A stretch of 64,000 nucleotides of DNA from Paenibacillus sp. FSL A5-0031 (GTDB taxonomy: Bacteria; Bacillota; Bacilli; Paenibacillales; Paenibacillaceae): positions 16,043-80,042 of the forward strand of contig NZ_MRTD01000026.1 of the NCBI RefSeq assembly GCF_001956295.1, given 5' to 3'. Positions 31,693-39,654 of the stretch are shown here, piece after piece. Under the pieces are notes generated by a model. The model saw only the letters and a list, made by a program, of their open reading frames with translations. It ran no database searches and was not told the origin of the DNA. Position 1 is the stretch's first letter. Each line of letters begins with the position of its first letter. Both the position numbers and the translations under genes were made by a program.

Positions 31693-32211
31693 ATGGCAAT
31701 TGAAGTGGGCGCTAAGTTAGAAGGAAAAGTGACAGGCATTACGCATTTTGGGGCATTTGTCGACTTGTCGGGAGGTGTCACGGGTCTTGTTCACATTTCG
31801 GAAATTGCTGATAATTACGTCAAAGACGTGAAGGATCACCTGAAGATCGACGATGTCGTGAAAGTCAAAGTGATCAACGTGGACAAAGACGGAAAGATCG
31901 GGCTTTCCATTAAGCAAGCCATTGACCGGCCAGAAGGCCAACCAGCGCCACAACAACGCGAGCGTCACAGCGGAGGCGGCGGTGGAAGCACTGGCGGTAG
32001 TGGTGGTGGTGGCGAACGTTTCAACCGCGGTGGCGGTGGTGGTGGCGGCGGACGTCCCTTCAACAAGCAATCGGCTGGCAGACCGGCATACGGTAAACCG
32101 TCATTCGAGGATAAAGTGTCACGGTTCCTGAAAGACAGCGAAGAGCGCATCTCCTCTTTGAAGAAGAATACGGAGGGCAAACGCGGCGGACGCGGTGCCA
32201 AGCGAGTATAA
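31693..32211 (+). CDS. yabR: S1 RNA-binding domain protein (YabR-like)
   Basis: A 172-residue RNA-binding protein. The S1 OB-fold spans residues 1-72 (VGAKLEGKVTGITHFGAFVDLSGGVTGLVHISEIADNYV). It is followed by an unusually long Gly-rich linker with poly-Gly and Arg/Phe interruptions (about 85-125, RGG-box-like) and a charged tail containing SFEDKVSRFLKDSEERISSLKKN. ATG 31693 lies 12 nt from AGGGAGGA, a rather long spacing. It occupies the yabR place between divIC and spoIIE. A hairpin-rich 5' leader suggests post-transcriptional control. Confidence 0.9.
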   Translation: MAIEVGAKLEGKVTGITHFGAFVDLSGGVTGLVHISEIADNYVKDVKDHLKIDDVVKVKVINVDKDGKIGLSIKQAIDRPEGQPAPQQRERHSGGGGGSTGGSGGGGERFNRGGGGGGGGRPFNKQSAGRPAYGKPSFEDKVSRFLKDSEERISSLKKNTEGKRGGRGAKRV

Positions 32212-32237
32212 GCTGAATCGTCATAACATTATACATG

Positions 32238-32267
32238 AAGCAGAACCTAACCGGTTCTGCTTTTTTT
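32238..32267 (+). terminator. Intrinsic terminator after the S1 gene
   Basis: AAGCAGAACC/GGTTCTGCTT stem, 5-nt loop, seven T. The following 180 bp contain no tRNA genes, unlike B. subtilis. Confidence 0.93.
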
Positions 32268-32451
32268 GCGTCCAGCTGCACAATATTCCCTGCGATAATA
32301 AGTAAGCGCATACAGGTTGCTGTCGAAGCAGGACAATAAGACTGCGTATATGCTGGTGAATGTTTGGACGAGCCTCTAATTGTCACGGTCAATGTCGTTT
32401 GTAAAGCGCGCAGAATCGTAAAAAAAATACTTTTCTCTAATCCTCCATCAT

Positions 32452-32618
32452 TCCCGACACATTATAACCTCGATTCGCCATCATTTCGAAAGCACACAAC
32501 ACATATTTTGTTGTCGGACCTGTGTGATTTGGTTGTGCAGGAGGCATTGAAATCCCATACGGGATATATGTTTGACAGTGAAATGACAATGACCGCAATG
32601 CCATTTATTTTTGTCGGA
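32452..32618 (+). promoter_or_regulatory. Candidate Spo0A (0A) boxes before spoIIE
   Basis: TGTCGGA occurs at 32512-32518 and 32612-32618, and its reverse form TCCCGACA at 32452-32459. Each forward copy differs from the 0A-box TGTCGAA only at the sixth base. The nearest is centred about -69 from the predicted spoIIE transcription start, a usual place for Spo0A~P activation. Confidence 0.5.
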
Positions 32619-32644
32619 AAAAATTTACAATTCAGTTGCTTTAA

Positions 32645-32677
32645 CTGACAAACTTTATGCGGACAACCTCCTATAAT
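32645..32677 (+). promoter_or_regulatory. Spo0A-type sigma-A promoter of spoIIE with a 21-bp spacer
   Basis: CTGACA, exactly 21 bp, TATAAT. An overlong spacer between good hexamers is the known hallmark of Spo0A-activated sigma-A promoters such as B. subtilis spoIIE and spoIIG. Confidence 0.75.
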
Positions 32678-32714
32678 GAAAAACACATTACATTCGGAAT
32701 GGTGGTGTCTGCTC

Positions 32715-35207
32715 ATGGAAAAGGAAAACGCGGTTGTGCTTCCAGGTATGAAACGGTTAGGACTAGCTCAGACGATGTTGCAGAAAGGTCGGGAATGGGC
32801 GGCTGCAAGGCGGTTCATTCAAGTCATTTTAGCAAAAAAGTGGACGTTTCTACTCGTAGGTGTAGCTTTCTTGCTCGGAAGAGCGGTTATACTCGAATCG
32901 CTGATGCCGTTTGCCATTGCTTATTTCGCCGTTATTTACTTTATGAGAAGGGATATTTACCCGTGGGTAGCAATATCCTTAGTAGCCGGGAGCTGGTTTG
33001 CAGCTGATCCTGCCCCGATGTGGATTGCGATGGAAATTGCTGTACTCTTTCTTTTCCTAAAGGGATTAGAAACCTACGAGAAGGCAGAACTGTCGACGGC
33101 GCCCATTCTTGTGTTCGCATCAACGTTAATGGTGCAAATGTTCAGCGTATTTATAGGGGACGAGCTGAGCTGGTACAATTTCATGCTCGTTGTGGTAGAG
33201 GCAGCGCTTGGTTTCGTGCTCACATTGGTGTTCATACAAGCGATACCAGTGCTTACGATGACCAAAAAATCAGCTTCTCTCAAAAACGAGGAAATCATTT
33301 GTTTAATGATTTTACTCGCGTCGGTTATGACGGGGGCGGTTGGATGGGTGTTTTACGGAATGTCGGTAGAGCATGTGATGTCACGTTATATGCTGCTCCT
33401 CTTTGCTTTAGCAGGGGGCGCGCCGCTTGGCGCTTCGGTCGGTGTGGTTGCAGGACTCATTCTAAGCTTGGCTGATTTTGGTGCAGTCGTTCAAATGAGC
33501 TTACTCGCTTTTGCGGGCTTGCTTGCTGGTCTGCTGCGTGATGGCGGCAAAATGGCAGCGGCATTCGGAATGTTGCTTGGAACATCGATTTTATCCATAT
33601 ATGTAGGAAGCCAGGCTGATGTTATGAGCTCAACCTGGGAGTCGGTAGCAGCCGCAACGCTGCTTATGCTGACGCCGCGTATTATGATCCGCACGATATC
33701 AAGGTATGTGCCGGGTACGAATGAGCATGCCAAATCGCAGCATGATTATGCGAAGCGGGTACGTGAGGTGACTGCAGACCGCGTATCACAGTACTCAGAA
33801 GTGTTCCGTCAGCTGTCAAAGAGCTTTGGCCAGCTGGGTAGCAGCGTTACGACGGTTAAAAGGGAGGATGAGATCAGCCATTTTATGAATGCGGTTGCTG
33901 AGCGCAGCTGTGCCAGCTGCCATCGGCAAAATGCTTGCTGGGAGGACAAGTTTTTTCATACGTACAAAATGATGACCGATATGATGACGGTCGTTGAGGA
34001 GAAGCGGATTCCGTCCCCTAAGGAAATACCGCGTGCGTGGTCGGCGCATTGCGTGAAATCCTCGCAGGTTCTTGTGGATATGAGCCAGCAGTACGAGCTA
34101 TATCAAAATAATATGCACTGGAAGAAGCAAATATGCGACTCCCGTCAGCTTGTAGCGGATCAATTGCAGGGGGTATCGCAGGTAATGGAGGATTTGGCGA
34201 AAGAAATTAAAAGGGAGGGACAAACGCTTCATCTGCAGGAGGAGCAAATTCGAGAGGCGGTGGAAGGACTCGGTTTATCCGTACAAGGAATTGATATTGT
34301 GAGCTTAGAGGAGGGGAATGTGGATATAGAGGTGTATCATACGTTTGGACAAGGCTATGATGAGTGCCGAAAAATAATCGCGCCGCTGCTTAGTGATATT
34401 TTGGGAGAGCATATTGCAGTGAAATCGGAGCACTCCCCAACGAGAAGCGGTGAGCCGTCCCTGGTCGCGTTTGGCTCAGCCAAGCAGTACGAGGTGGAGA
34501 CGGGCATAGCTGGTGCAGCTAAAGGAGGAGATCTGCTGTCTGGCGACAGCTTCAGTATGGTGGAGCTTGGAAATGGCAAGTTTGCAGTTGCGATCAGCGA
34601 TGGTATGGGCAATGGTGAACGTGCGCGTCAGGAAAGCAGCGCGGCATTGTCGATTCTGCAGCAGCTGCTGCAGTCAGGCATGGATGAGAAGCTGGCCGTG
34701 AAGTCAGTTAACTCGGTACTCTTATTGCGCTCATCCGATGAAGTATTTGCTACCGTCGATTTAGCGATCGTTGATCTGTATACGGCGCAAACGACGTTTA
34801 TGAAAATAGGATCAACGCCAAGCTTTATTAAACGAGGAAATGAGGTTATTCCGATAACTGCGAACAATTTGCCGATTGGCATTCTTCAAGATATTGACGT
34901 CGACTTCGTCTCGATGCAGATGCAATCGGGCGACACGCTCGTCATGATGAGTGACGGCATTTATGATGCGCCGGGCCTTGCGGTTAATAAAGAGCTCTGG
35001 ATGAAGCGAATTATTAGCGAGCTGGCGACAGATGATCCGCAGGAAATGGCGGATGCGCTGCTTGAGAAGGTGGTTCGTCATCATAATGGAGAGATTATTG
35101 ACGATATGACCGTGCTTGTAGCACGTATCGATAAGCATTTGCCGGAATGGGCATCCTTCCGTTTTCCGGGTGTGACGCGCATGGAGCGTCCAAGGACGGT
35201 GAGCTGA
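32715..35207 (+). CDS. spoIIE: Stage II sporulation protein E, PP2C-type phosphatase
   Basis: An 830-residue membrane phosphatase that dephosphorylates SpoIIAA-P to release sigma-F in the forespore and also binds FtsZ at the polar septum. About ten membrane segments cover residues 45-330, a central regulatory/FtsZ-binding region follows (with RSCASCHRQNACWED near 400), and the PP2C domain spans about 595-815 (FAVAISDGMGNGERARQESS; SGDTLVMMSDGIYDAP; DDMTVLVARI). ATG 32715 is chosen because GGTGGTG lies 9 nt before it; the upstream in-frame ATG overlaps the -10 box. Gene order and promoter type match B. subtilis. Confidence 0.97.
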   Translation: MEKENAVVLPGMKRLGLAQTMLQKGREWAAARRFIQVILAKKWTFLLVGVAFLLGRAVILESLMPFAIAYFAVIYFMRRDIYPWVAISLVAGSWFAADPAPMWIAMEIAVLFLFLKGLETYEKAELSTAPILVFASTLMVQMFSVFIGDELSWYNFMLVVVEAALGFVLTLVFIQAIPVLTMTKKSASLKNEEIICLMILLASVMTGAVGWVFYGMSVEHVMSRYMLLLFALAGGAPLGASVGVVAGLILSLADFGAVVQMSLLAFAGLLAGLLRDGGKMAAAFGMLLGTSILSIYVGSQADVMSSTWESVAAATLLMLTPRIMIRTISRYVPGTNEHAKSQHDYAKRVREVTADRVSQYSEVFRQLSKSFGQLGSSVTTVKREDEISHFMNAVAERSCASCHRQNACWEDKFFHTYKMMTDMMTVVEEKRIPSPKEIPRAWSAHCVKSSQVLVDMSQQYELYQNNMHWKKQICDSRQLVADQLQGVSQVMEDLAKEIKREGQTLHLQEEQIREAVEGLGLSVQGIDIVSLEEGNVDIEVYHTFGQGYDECRKIIAPLLSDILGEHIAVKSEHSPTRSGEPSLVAFGSAKQYEVETGIAGAAKGGDLLSGDSFSMVELGNGKFAVAISDGMGNGERARQESSAALSILQQLLQSGMDEKLAVKSVNSVLLLRSSDEVFATVDLAIVDLYTAQTTFMKIGSTPSFIKRGNEVIPITANNLPIGILQDIDVDFVSMQMQSGDTLVMMSDGIYDAPGLAVNKELWMKRIISELATDDPQEMADALLEKVVRHHNGEIIDDMTVLVARIDKHLPEWASFRFPGVTRMERPRTVS

Positions 35208-35780
35208 GTATTGAAATAAAATATGGACTGTGAAATCATTTATAAATTTAAAACAATGATGAATGGATACTTGAACGGTGAGCTTGTATCTATGATATTC
35301 ATTGAGCAAGCAGTAGCCTATTTGTTGTCGGCTGACTCACGCTGACAGGAAATGGGCTATTGTTATGGTTTGTTACATAATAGCAAGCATATAGTACATA
35401 GAAGCTTTAAAGTGACAAAGACATGACATGCTCTGTTGAATTAACTCGCGAAGCGGAATTCACACTAATATTAATACATACACGTAGATTTTATTTTTGA
35501 AACATCAATTTGTTGCTGCATTCATTTATCACTCAATTACGACCGATGAAAGATAAAGGGGCATATGAAGTTTAGTGATTTTCAACTGTGGTGCATAGTA
35601 AATGCTTAAAACAAAATAGTTATACATATTGCTATGAATATCAAACCTATTTTCAGTGAGTGGACGGAAGTGCCTTATTAATACAAGTAATATTGGTTTG
35701 TTATATGTGTAAATATCATTTTTTAACTAGTCTAGCTGTTTATCCCTCTCAAAAAAGGCAAAGCTAATAGAAAGGCAAAG
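35208..35780 (+). other. Gene-free interval after spoIIE
   Basis: About 570 bp of A+T-rich sequence without a supportable gene. A long imperfect hairpin at 35314-35360 (TAGCC..ATT against AAT..GGCTA, with an inner GTCGGC/GCTGAC pairing) may terminate spoIIE, although no good T-run follows. I could not place a promoter for yabS. Confidence 0.5.
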
Positions 35781-35784
35781 GGCG

Positions 35785-35873
35785 AAGCCTATGCTTACGA
35801 AGCTGCGTTTGATTCTCAAACGCTAAGCCTATGCTTACGAAGCCGTGTTTGTTTCTCAAACACTTGAGGAGGG
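35785..35873 (+). repeat. Modular hairpin/linker leader element before yabS
   Basis: Two linkers containing AAGCCTATGCTTACGAAGC (from 35785 and 35825) each precede a hairpin: GCGTTTGA/TCAAACGC with loop TTC (35805-35823) and GTGTTTG/CAAACAC with loop TTTCT (35845-35863). The second runs into TTGAGGAGGG, the yabS ribosome site. The stems differ in sequence from those before rplY but keep pairing. Confidence 0.8.
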
Positions 35874-35882
35874 TAAATCATT

Positions 35883-36608
35883 ATGAAGCAAATATTGTTG
35901 ATTACAGATGGATGCTCTAATGTGGGTCTAAGTCCAGTCATAGCGGCAGCACATGCGCAATCGGAAGGGATTTCAGTAAATGTAGTAGGCGTACTCGATC
36001 ATGGCGATGTAGGTGAGCTTGGCGCGGCTGAGATTGATGAGATTGCGCGTGCGGGCGGCGGTCTAAGCAGGATGGTAAATATGCGTCAGCTGTCGCAGAC
36101 GGTACAGATGATGACTCGCAAGACTGTAGTGCAGACGATTCAACTAGCAGTTCAAAAGGAATTGAAGCAGGTGCTTGGCAACGGCTCAATCGAAGCATTG
36201 TCACCGGATAAGCGTGGCGATGTTGTACGTGTTATCGACGAGCTGGGGGAGACATCAAATTTGCAAGTGGCGCTTCTTATTGATGCCAGCGCCAGCATGA
36301 AGCCAAAGCTGGCGGCTGTGGAGGAGGCTATACGCGATTTAATGCTCAGCCTGCAAGCGAGACAAGGGAAAAGTGAAATCTCGGTATTTCATTTCCCAGG
36401 CTCAAGACATGGGGATGACTGTTTGATGGATTTGAGCTGGACGAGTCACTTGAATGGTGTGCACGCCATCTTTCCGAAACTGCAAATGGGCGGAACCACG
36501 CCGACGGGCCCTGCGATTATGCATGTCATTGATTTTTATCGTCAGGGCGATTATGGTAGACAGAGCAGAGATGAAACGGATGGGATGATGAGTGACTACG
36601 TCGTTTAA
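35883..36608 (+). CDS. yabS: von Willebrand factor A domain protein (YabS)
   Basis: A 241-residue VWA-fold protein, the yabS counterpart. The metal-ion-dependent adhesion site is visible as LLIDASASM near residues 132-140 and the Thr loop GGTTPTGPAI near 206-215. The N-terminal third starts with ILLITDGCSNVGLSP, itself like the end of a VWA domain. In B. subtilis yabS adjoins yabT and is expressed in sporulation; its function is not established. GAGGAGGG precedes ATG 35883. It overlaps yabT by 17 nt, so the pair is cotranscribed. The leader contains two hairpin/linker modules. Confidence 0.88.
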   Translation: MKQILLITDGCSNVGLSPVIAAAHAQSEGISVNVVGVLDHGDVGELGAAEIDEIARAGGGLSRMVNMRQLSQTVQMMTRKTVVQTIQLAVQKELKQVLGNGSIEALSPDKRGDVVRVIDELGETSNLQVALLIDASASMKPKLAAVEEAIRDLMLSLQARQGKSEISVFHFPGSRHGDDCLMDLSWTSHLNGVHAIFPKLQMGGTTPTGPAIMHVIDFYRQGDYGRQSRDETDGMMSDYVV

Positions 36609-37515
36609 AGTTGATCTTCGCCGTGGCATGGTGGTGGTTGGCAAGTGGAAACAAGGGCGTTACCGGGTAGAGAGGTTGCTTGGAGAGGGCGCAAACGGTA
36701 AAGTATATCTCGTACAGCGTGATCGCAGCTGGTATGCGATGAAGCTCGGTTTAGATGCACTCGATCTGCAATCGGAGATCAATGTGCTGCAGTCGATCGC
36801 CAAGCAGAAGCAATACGGGCAGGAGTCCTTTTTGTTCGACGTAGATGATTTGTACGGTCCGGATGGAAAGGAATATCCTTTTTATATTATGCGCTATGTA
36901 CTGGGAGCTAAGCTGGACGATTACCTAAAGCAGCATGGTTCGGAGTGGTTTCCGTTAGTTGGCTTGAATCTGCTGGGCAAGCTGACAAAGCTGCACCAAG
37001 CAGGATGGGTGTTCGGCGACTTAAAGGTGGAAAATGTGCTTGTTGCCGATTATGGTCATGTTGAGCTGGTTGATTTCGGCGGGGTGACTGCAGCAGGCAA
37101 AGCCGTTCGCCAATTTACTGAGATTTATGATCGGGGCTACTGGAATGAAGGCTCGCGATCTGCTGATCCGAGTTACGATTTGTTCTCGTTTGGTGTGCTT
37201 TGCATACAGCTGCATGAACCAAAACGGCTTCATCAGTTAACGGTGGAGCTATTGCCGCAAAATCGCTCAGCTATGGAGCTCATCCAGATAGCTGAATCCA
37301 GCTCGGTATTAAAGCCAGTTGCCGGATGGCTACGTAAAGCTTTTGCGGGACAGTATTCGGACGCGGGTGAGGCTTCAGCGGCTTGGCGTTTACTGATGCA
37401 TAGACGAGACACGCATAGACCCTCTGCTACACCAGGGTGGTTAAAGGGGCTTGCTGCCCTGTCAGCGGTCTTGCTTGGAACGTCGGTTTACTGGCTCATA
37501 CGCAATGTGCTGTAG
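36592..37515 (+). CDS. yabT: Hanks-type serine/threonine kinase (YabT)
   Basis: A 307-residue membrane-anchored kinase. The Gly-rich loop LGEGANGKVYLV (about 28-39), the ATP-binding Lys in WYAMKLG, the catalytic loop FGDLKVENVL near 140-149 (Asp, Lys and Asn kept) and DFGG near 160 are present; a single C-terminal membrane helix (LAALSAVLLGTSVYWLIRNVL) ends the protein. B. subtilis YabT is a sporulation kinase activated by DNA that phosphorylates RecA and other targets. Start GTG 36592 overlaps yabS. The HRD-type motif is replaced by FGD, as is common in bacterial kinases of this type. Confidence 0.92.
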   Translation: MTTSFKVDLRRGMVVVGKWKQGRYRVERLLGEGANGKVYLVQRDRSWYAMKLGLDALDLQSEINVLQSIAKQKQYGQESFLFDVDDLYGPDGKEYPFYIMRYVLGAKLDDYLKQHGSEWFPLVGLNLLGKLTKLHQAGWVFGDLKVENVLVADYGHVELVDFGGVTAAGKAVRQFTEIYDRGYWNEGSRSADPSYDLFSFGVLCIQLHEPKRLHQLTVELLPQNRSAMELIQIAESSSVLKPVAGWLRKAFAGQYSDAGEASAAWRLLMHRRDTHRPSATPGWLKGLAALSAVLLGTSVYWLIRNVL

Positions 37516-37554
37516 CGGCAGCACGCAACGGGAAGTGAAGGTGAGGTGCAATCT

Positions 37555-38967
37555 ATGAATCTGCGAAACGAGCTTGAGAAAACAGCTGCAGACCGCAGGC
37601 TTTGGTCGAAAGGGGATTGTATTGTTGTAGCGGTGTCCGGAGGTTCGGATTCGATGGCGCTGCTGCATATGCTGTCTGCTGTAGCGAAGAGCAATGAAAT
37701 CTCCATTATTGCAGCTCATGTGAATCACGGCTTTCGAGTAGAGGAGTCGGCGCATGAGCTGATTGTCGTTAAGCAATTTGCGGAGCAGCTAGGGGTTATT
37801 TGTGAGACGGTAACGTTCGACATGCCGTCTTATATAGAAGAAACTCGAATGAATGGACAAGCTGCCTCACGCGAGAGGCGGTACGGCTTTTTGCATGAAA
37901 TCGCGACCAGATATGGAGCCTCGCGTATCGCGCTCGCCCATCATGCAGATGATCAGGCGGAAACCGTCCTTATGCGCGTCATTCGTGGGACAGGCTTAAC
38001 TGGTTTGGCGGGAATTCTCAGTAAAAGAAGAGAAAAAAACGTGGAACTTATCAGGCCGCTGCTTCGTATGAACAAGTCAGACCTTCTGCGTTACTGCGAA
38101 GAACACCAAATTCCTTACTGCACGGACAGCAGTAACAAGGAACGCCATTATTTCCGAAACATCATTCGGTTAGATATTTTACCGTATTTATCAAAGCATA
38201 ATCCGCACATATCCCAATCCCTTCAACGACTTGCTGAAGTAGCGGGAGCGGAAGACGAATGGATGGAGAAACAAACCGAAGCGTTATTTGCGCAGCTCGT
38301 TACGTTATCCCCCAATGAATGCGCGATAAGCTGCGACGATTTGCATGGTCTCCACGTCGCTTTACAAAGGAGATTGATTAAACTAATATTAAGTTATCTT
38401 TCTAAGGAAACGGAAAAGATATCTTTCGAGCAGATTGAGACGATGAGGCTTGCTGCTTCCACTCATGCGCCTGCAACTTGGCGAATCGATGCTGGTGCCG
38501 GCATATGCTGCGCTCGTGAATATGATAGAATGCGGTGGATTAAAGTGCCACAGCATGTATCCAAAGAAGCGAGTGTCTATTTGTGCGAGGTGGGAAGGGA
38601 TAAAGCTAGCCTGGCGATCGAGCAATGCGGGTGGACATTTGAGTTTGCTTATACATCAGCGTTAGAAAGTTGTAAGCCTGCATCGCGTTATGAAGCCTGC
38701 TTTGATGCGTCGGAACTAACGTATCCGCTCGTTGTTCGAAATCGGCAGCCGGGAGACAGAATTCAGGTTTTAGGATTAAATGGTTCGAAAAAAGTGCAAG
38801 ATATGTTCGTTGACGAGAAAGTTGCTCCGCTGAAGAGAGAGCTGTATCCATTGCTGTTTGATGGGTCAGGCAAATTACTCTGGATTCCGGGCATTCGCAG
38901 ATCAAGTCATGCGCTTACGGATGTACACACAAAAGACGTGTTATTCATAAGGGCAGGCAACGAATAA
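37555..38967 (+). CDS. tilS: tRNA(Ile)-lysidine synthase
   Basis: A 470-residue enzyme that converts C34 of the AUA-reading tRNA-Ile to lysidine using ATP and lysine, changing both its codon and amino-acid identity. The PP-loop VVAVSGGSDSMALLHML is at about residues 25-41, followed by the RRYGFLHEIA and LAHHADDQAETVLMRVIRGTGLTGLAGI blocks; the C-terminal domain (about 395-465) has NRQPGDRIQVLGLNGSKKVQDMFVDEKV. AAGGTGAGG precedes ATG 37555, preferred to GTG 37546 which overlaps it. It stands directly before hpt, as in Bacillus. Confidence 0.97.
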   Translation: MNLRNELEKTAADRRLWSKGDCIVVAVSGGSDSMALLHMLSAVAKSNEISIIAAHVNHGFRVEESAHELIVVKQFAEQLGVICETVTFDMPSYIEETRMNGQAASRERRYGFLHEIATRYGASRIALAHHADDQAETVLMRVIRGTGLTGLAGILSKRREKNVELIRPLLRMNKSDLLRYCEEHQIPYCTDSSNKERHYFRNIIRLDILPYLSKHNPHISQSLQRLAEVAGAEDEWMEKQTEALFAQLVTLSPNECAISCDDLHGLHVALQRRLIKLILSYLSKETEKISFEQIETMRLAASTHAPATWRIDAGAGICCAREYDRMRWIKVPQHVSKEASVYLCEVGRDKASLAIEQCGWTFEFAYTSALESCKPASRYEACFDASELTYPLVVRNRQPGDRIQVLGLNGSKKVQDMFVDEKVAPLKRELYPLLFDGSGKLLWIPGIRRSSHALTDVHTKDVLFIRAGNE

Positions 38968-39016
38968 GAAGCACTGGTACACTCATAAACATAGTTAAGC
39001 GTAGGGGGATTTACAC

Positions 39017-39556
39017 TTGCAGAACGATATTCAAGAAGTATTGTACGACGCGCAGCAAATTGGTGAGAAGGTTAAGGAACTTGGTGCAACACTGAGTAAA
39101 GATTTTAATGGGCGTAATCCGCTCGTTATTTGTGTTTTGAAAGGCGCGTTTATTTTCATGGCTGATTTGGTTAAGGAAATTACAGTGCCGCTTGAAATTG
39201 ATTTTATGGCTGTATCTAGCTACGGACAATCCACGAAATCATCTGGCGTTGTCAAAATTATTAAAGACCTCGATGTATCTGTCGAAGGCCGAGATGTTCT
39301 AATCGTTGAAGATATTATCGACAGCGGATTGACGCTTAGTTACCTAATTGACGTGCTAGAGCGTCGCAATTCGAAGTCTGTTACAGTTGTAACTTTGTTC
39401 GATAAGCCTGCTCGCCGTACAGTTGAATTGGAAGCAGACTATAAAGGCTTTACACTGCCTGATGAGTTTGTTGTCGGTTATGGACTGGATTATGCAGAGA
39501 AATATCGTAATCTCCCTTATATTGGTATTTTGAAGCCGCATGTTTATCAAAAATAA
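39017..39556 (+). CDS. hpt: Hypoxanthine phosphoribosyltransferase
   Basis: A 179-residue purine-salvage enzyme making IMP/GMP from hypoxanthine/guanine and PRPP. The PRPP signature VLIVEDIIDSGLTLSYL is near residues 95-111, and ICVLKGAFIFMADLVKEI and the C-terminal VVGYGLDYAEKYRNLPYIGIL are typical. Translation probably starts at TTG 39017, with AGGGGG about 9 nt upstream and no better ATG. It lies between tilS and ftsH, the usual order. Confidence 0.97.
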   Translation: MQNDIQEVLYDAQQIGEKVKELGATLSKDFNGRNPLVICVLKGAFIFMADLVKEITVPLEIDFMAVSSYGQSTKSSGVVKIIKDLDVSVEGRDVLIVEDIIDSGLTLSYLIDVLERRNSKSVTVVTLFDKPARRTVELEADYKGFTLPDEFVVGYGLDYAEKYRNLPYIGILKPHVYQK

Positions 39557-39596
39557 TTGCGATTCACCCGTACATGCCCTTCTCCGTACACCTCTA

Positions 39597-39626
39597 TTGT
39601 TATGGAAAGTCATGATATGGTAAAAT
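39597..39626 (+). promoter_or_regulatory. Candidate sigma-A promoter of ftsH
   Basis: TTGTTA, 18 bp, TAAAAT, about 30 nt before the ftsH start codon. Confidence 0.55.
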
Positions 39627-39654
39627 ATTTTAAGCGTCTGAGAGGAGGTTGGGG

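Noticed and set aside
32268..32450. tRNA genes before spoIIE as in B. subtilis
   Set aside because: No cloverleaf, T-loop GTTCGA-type motif or CCA end could be found.
32676..32714. Earlier start of spoIIE
   Set aside because: The ATG overlaps the -10 element of the spoIIE promoter and would lie before the transcription start.
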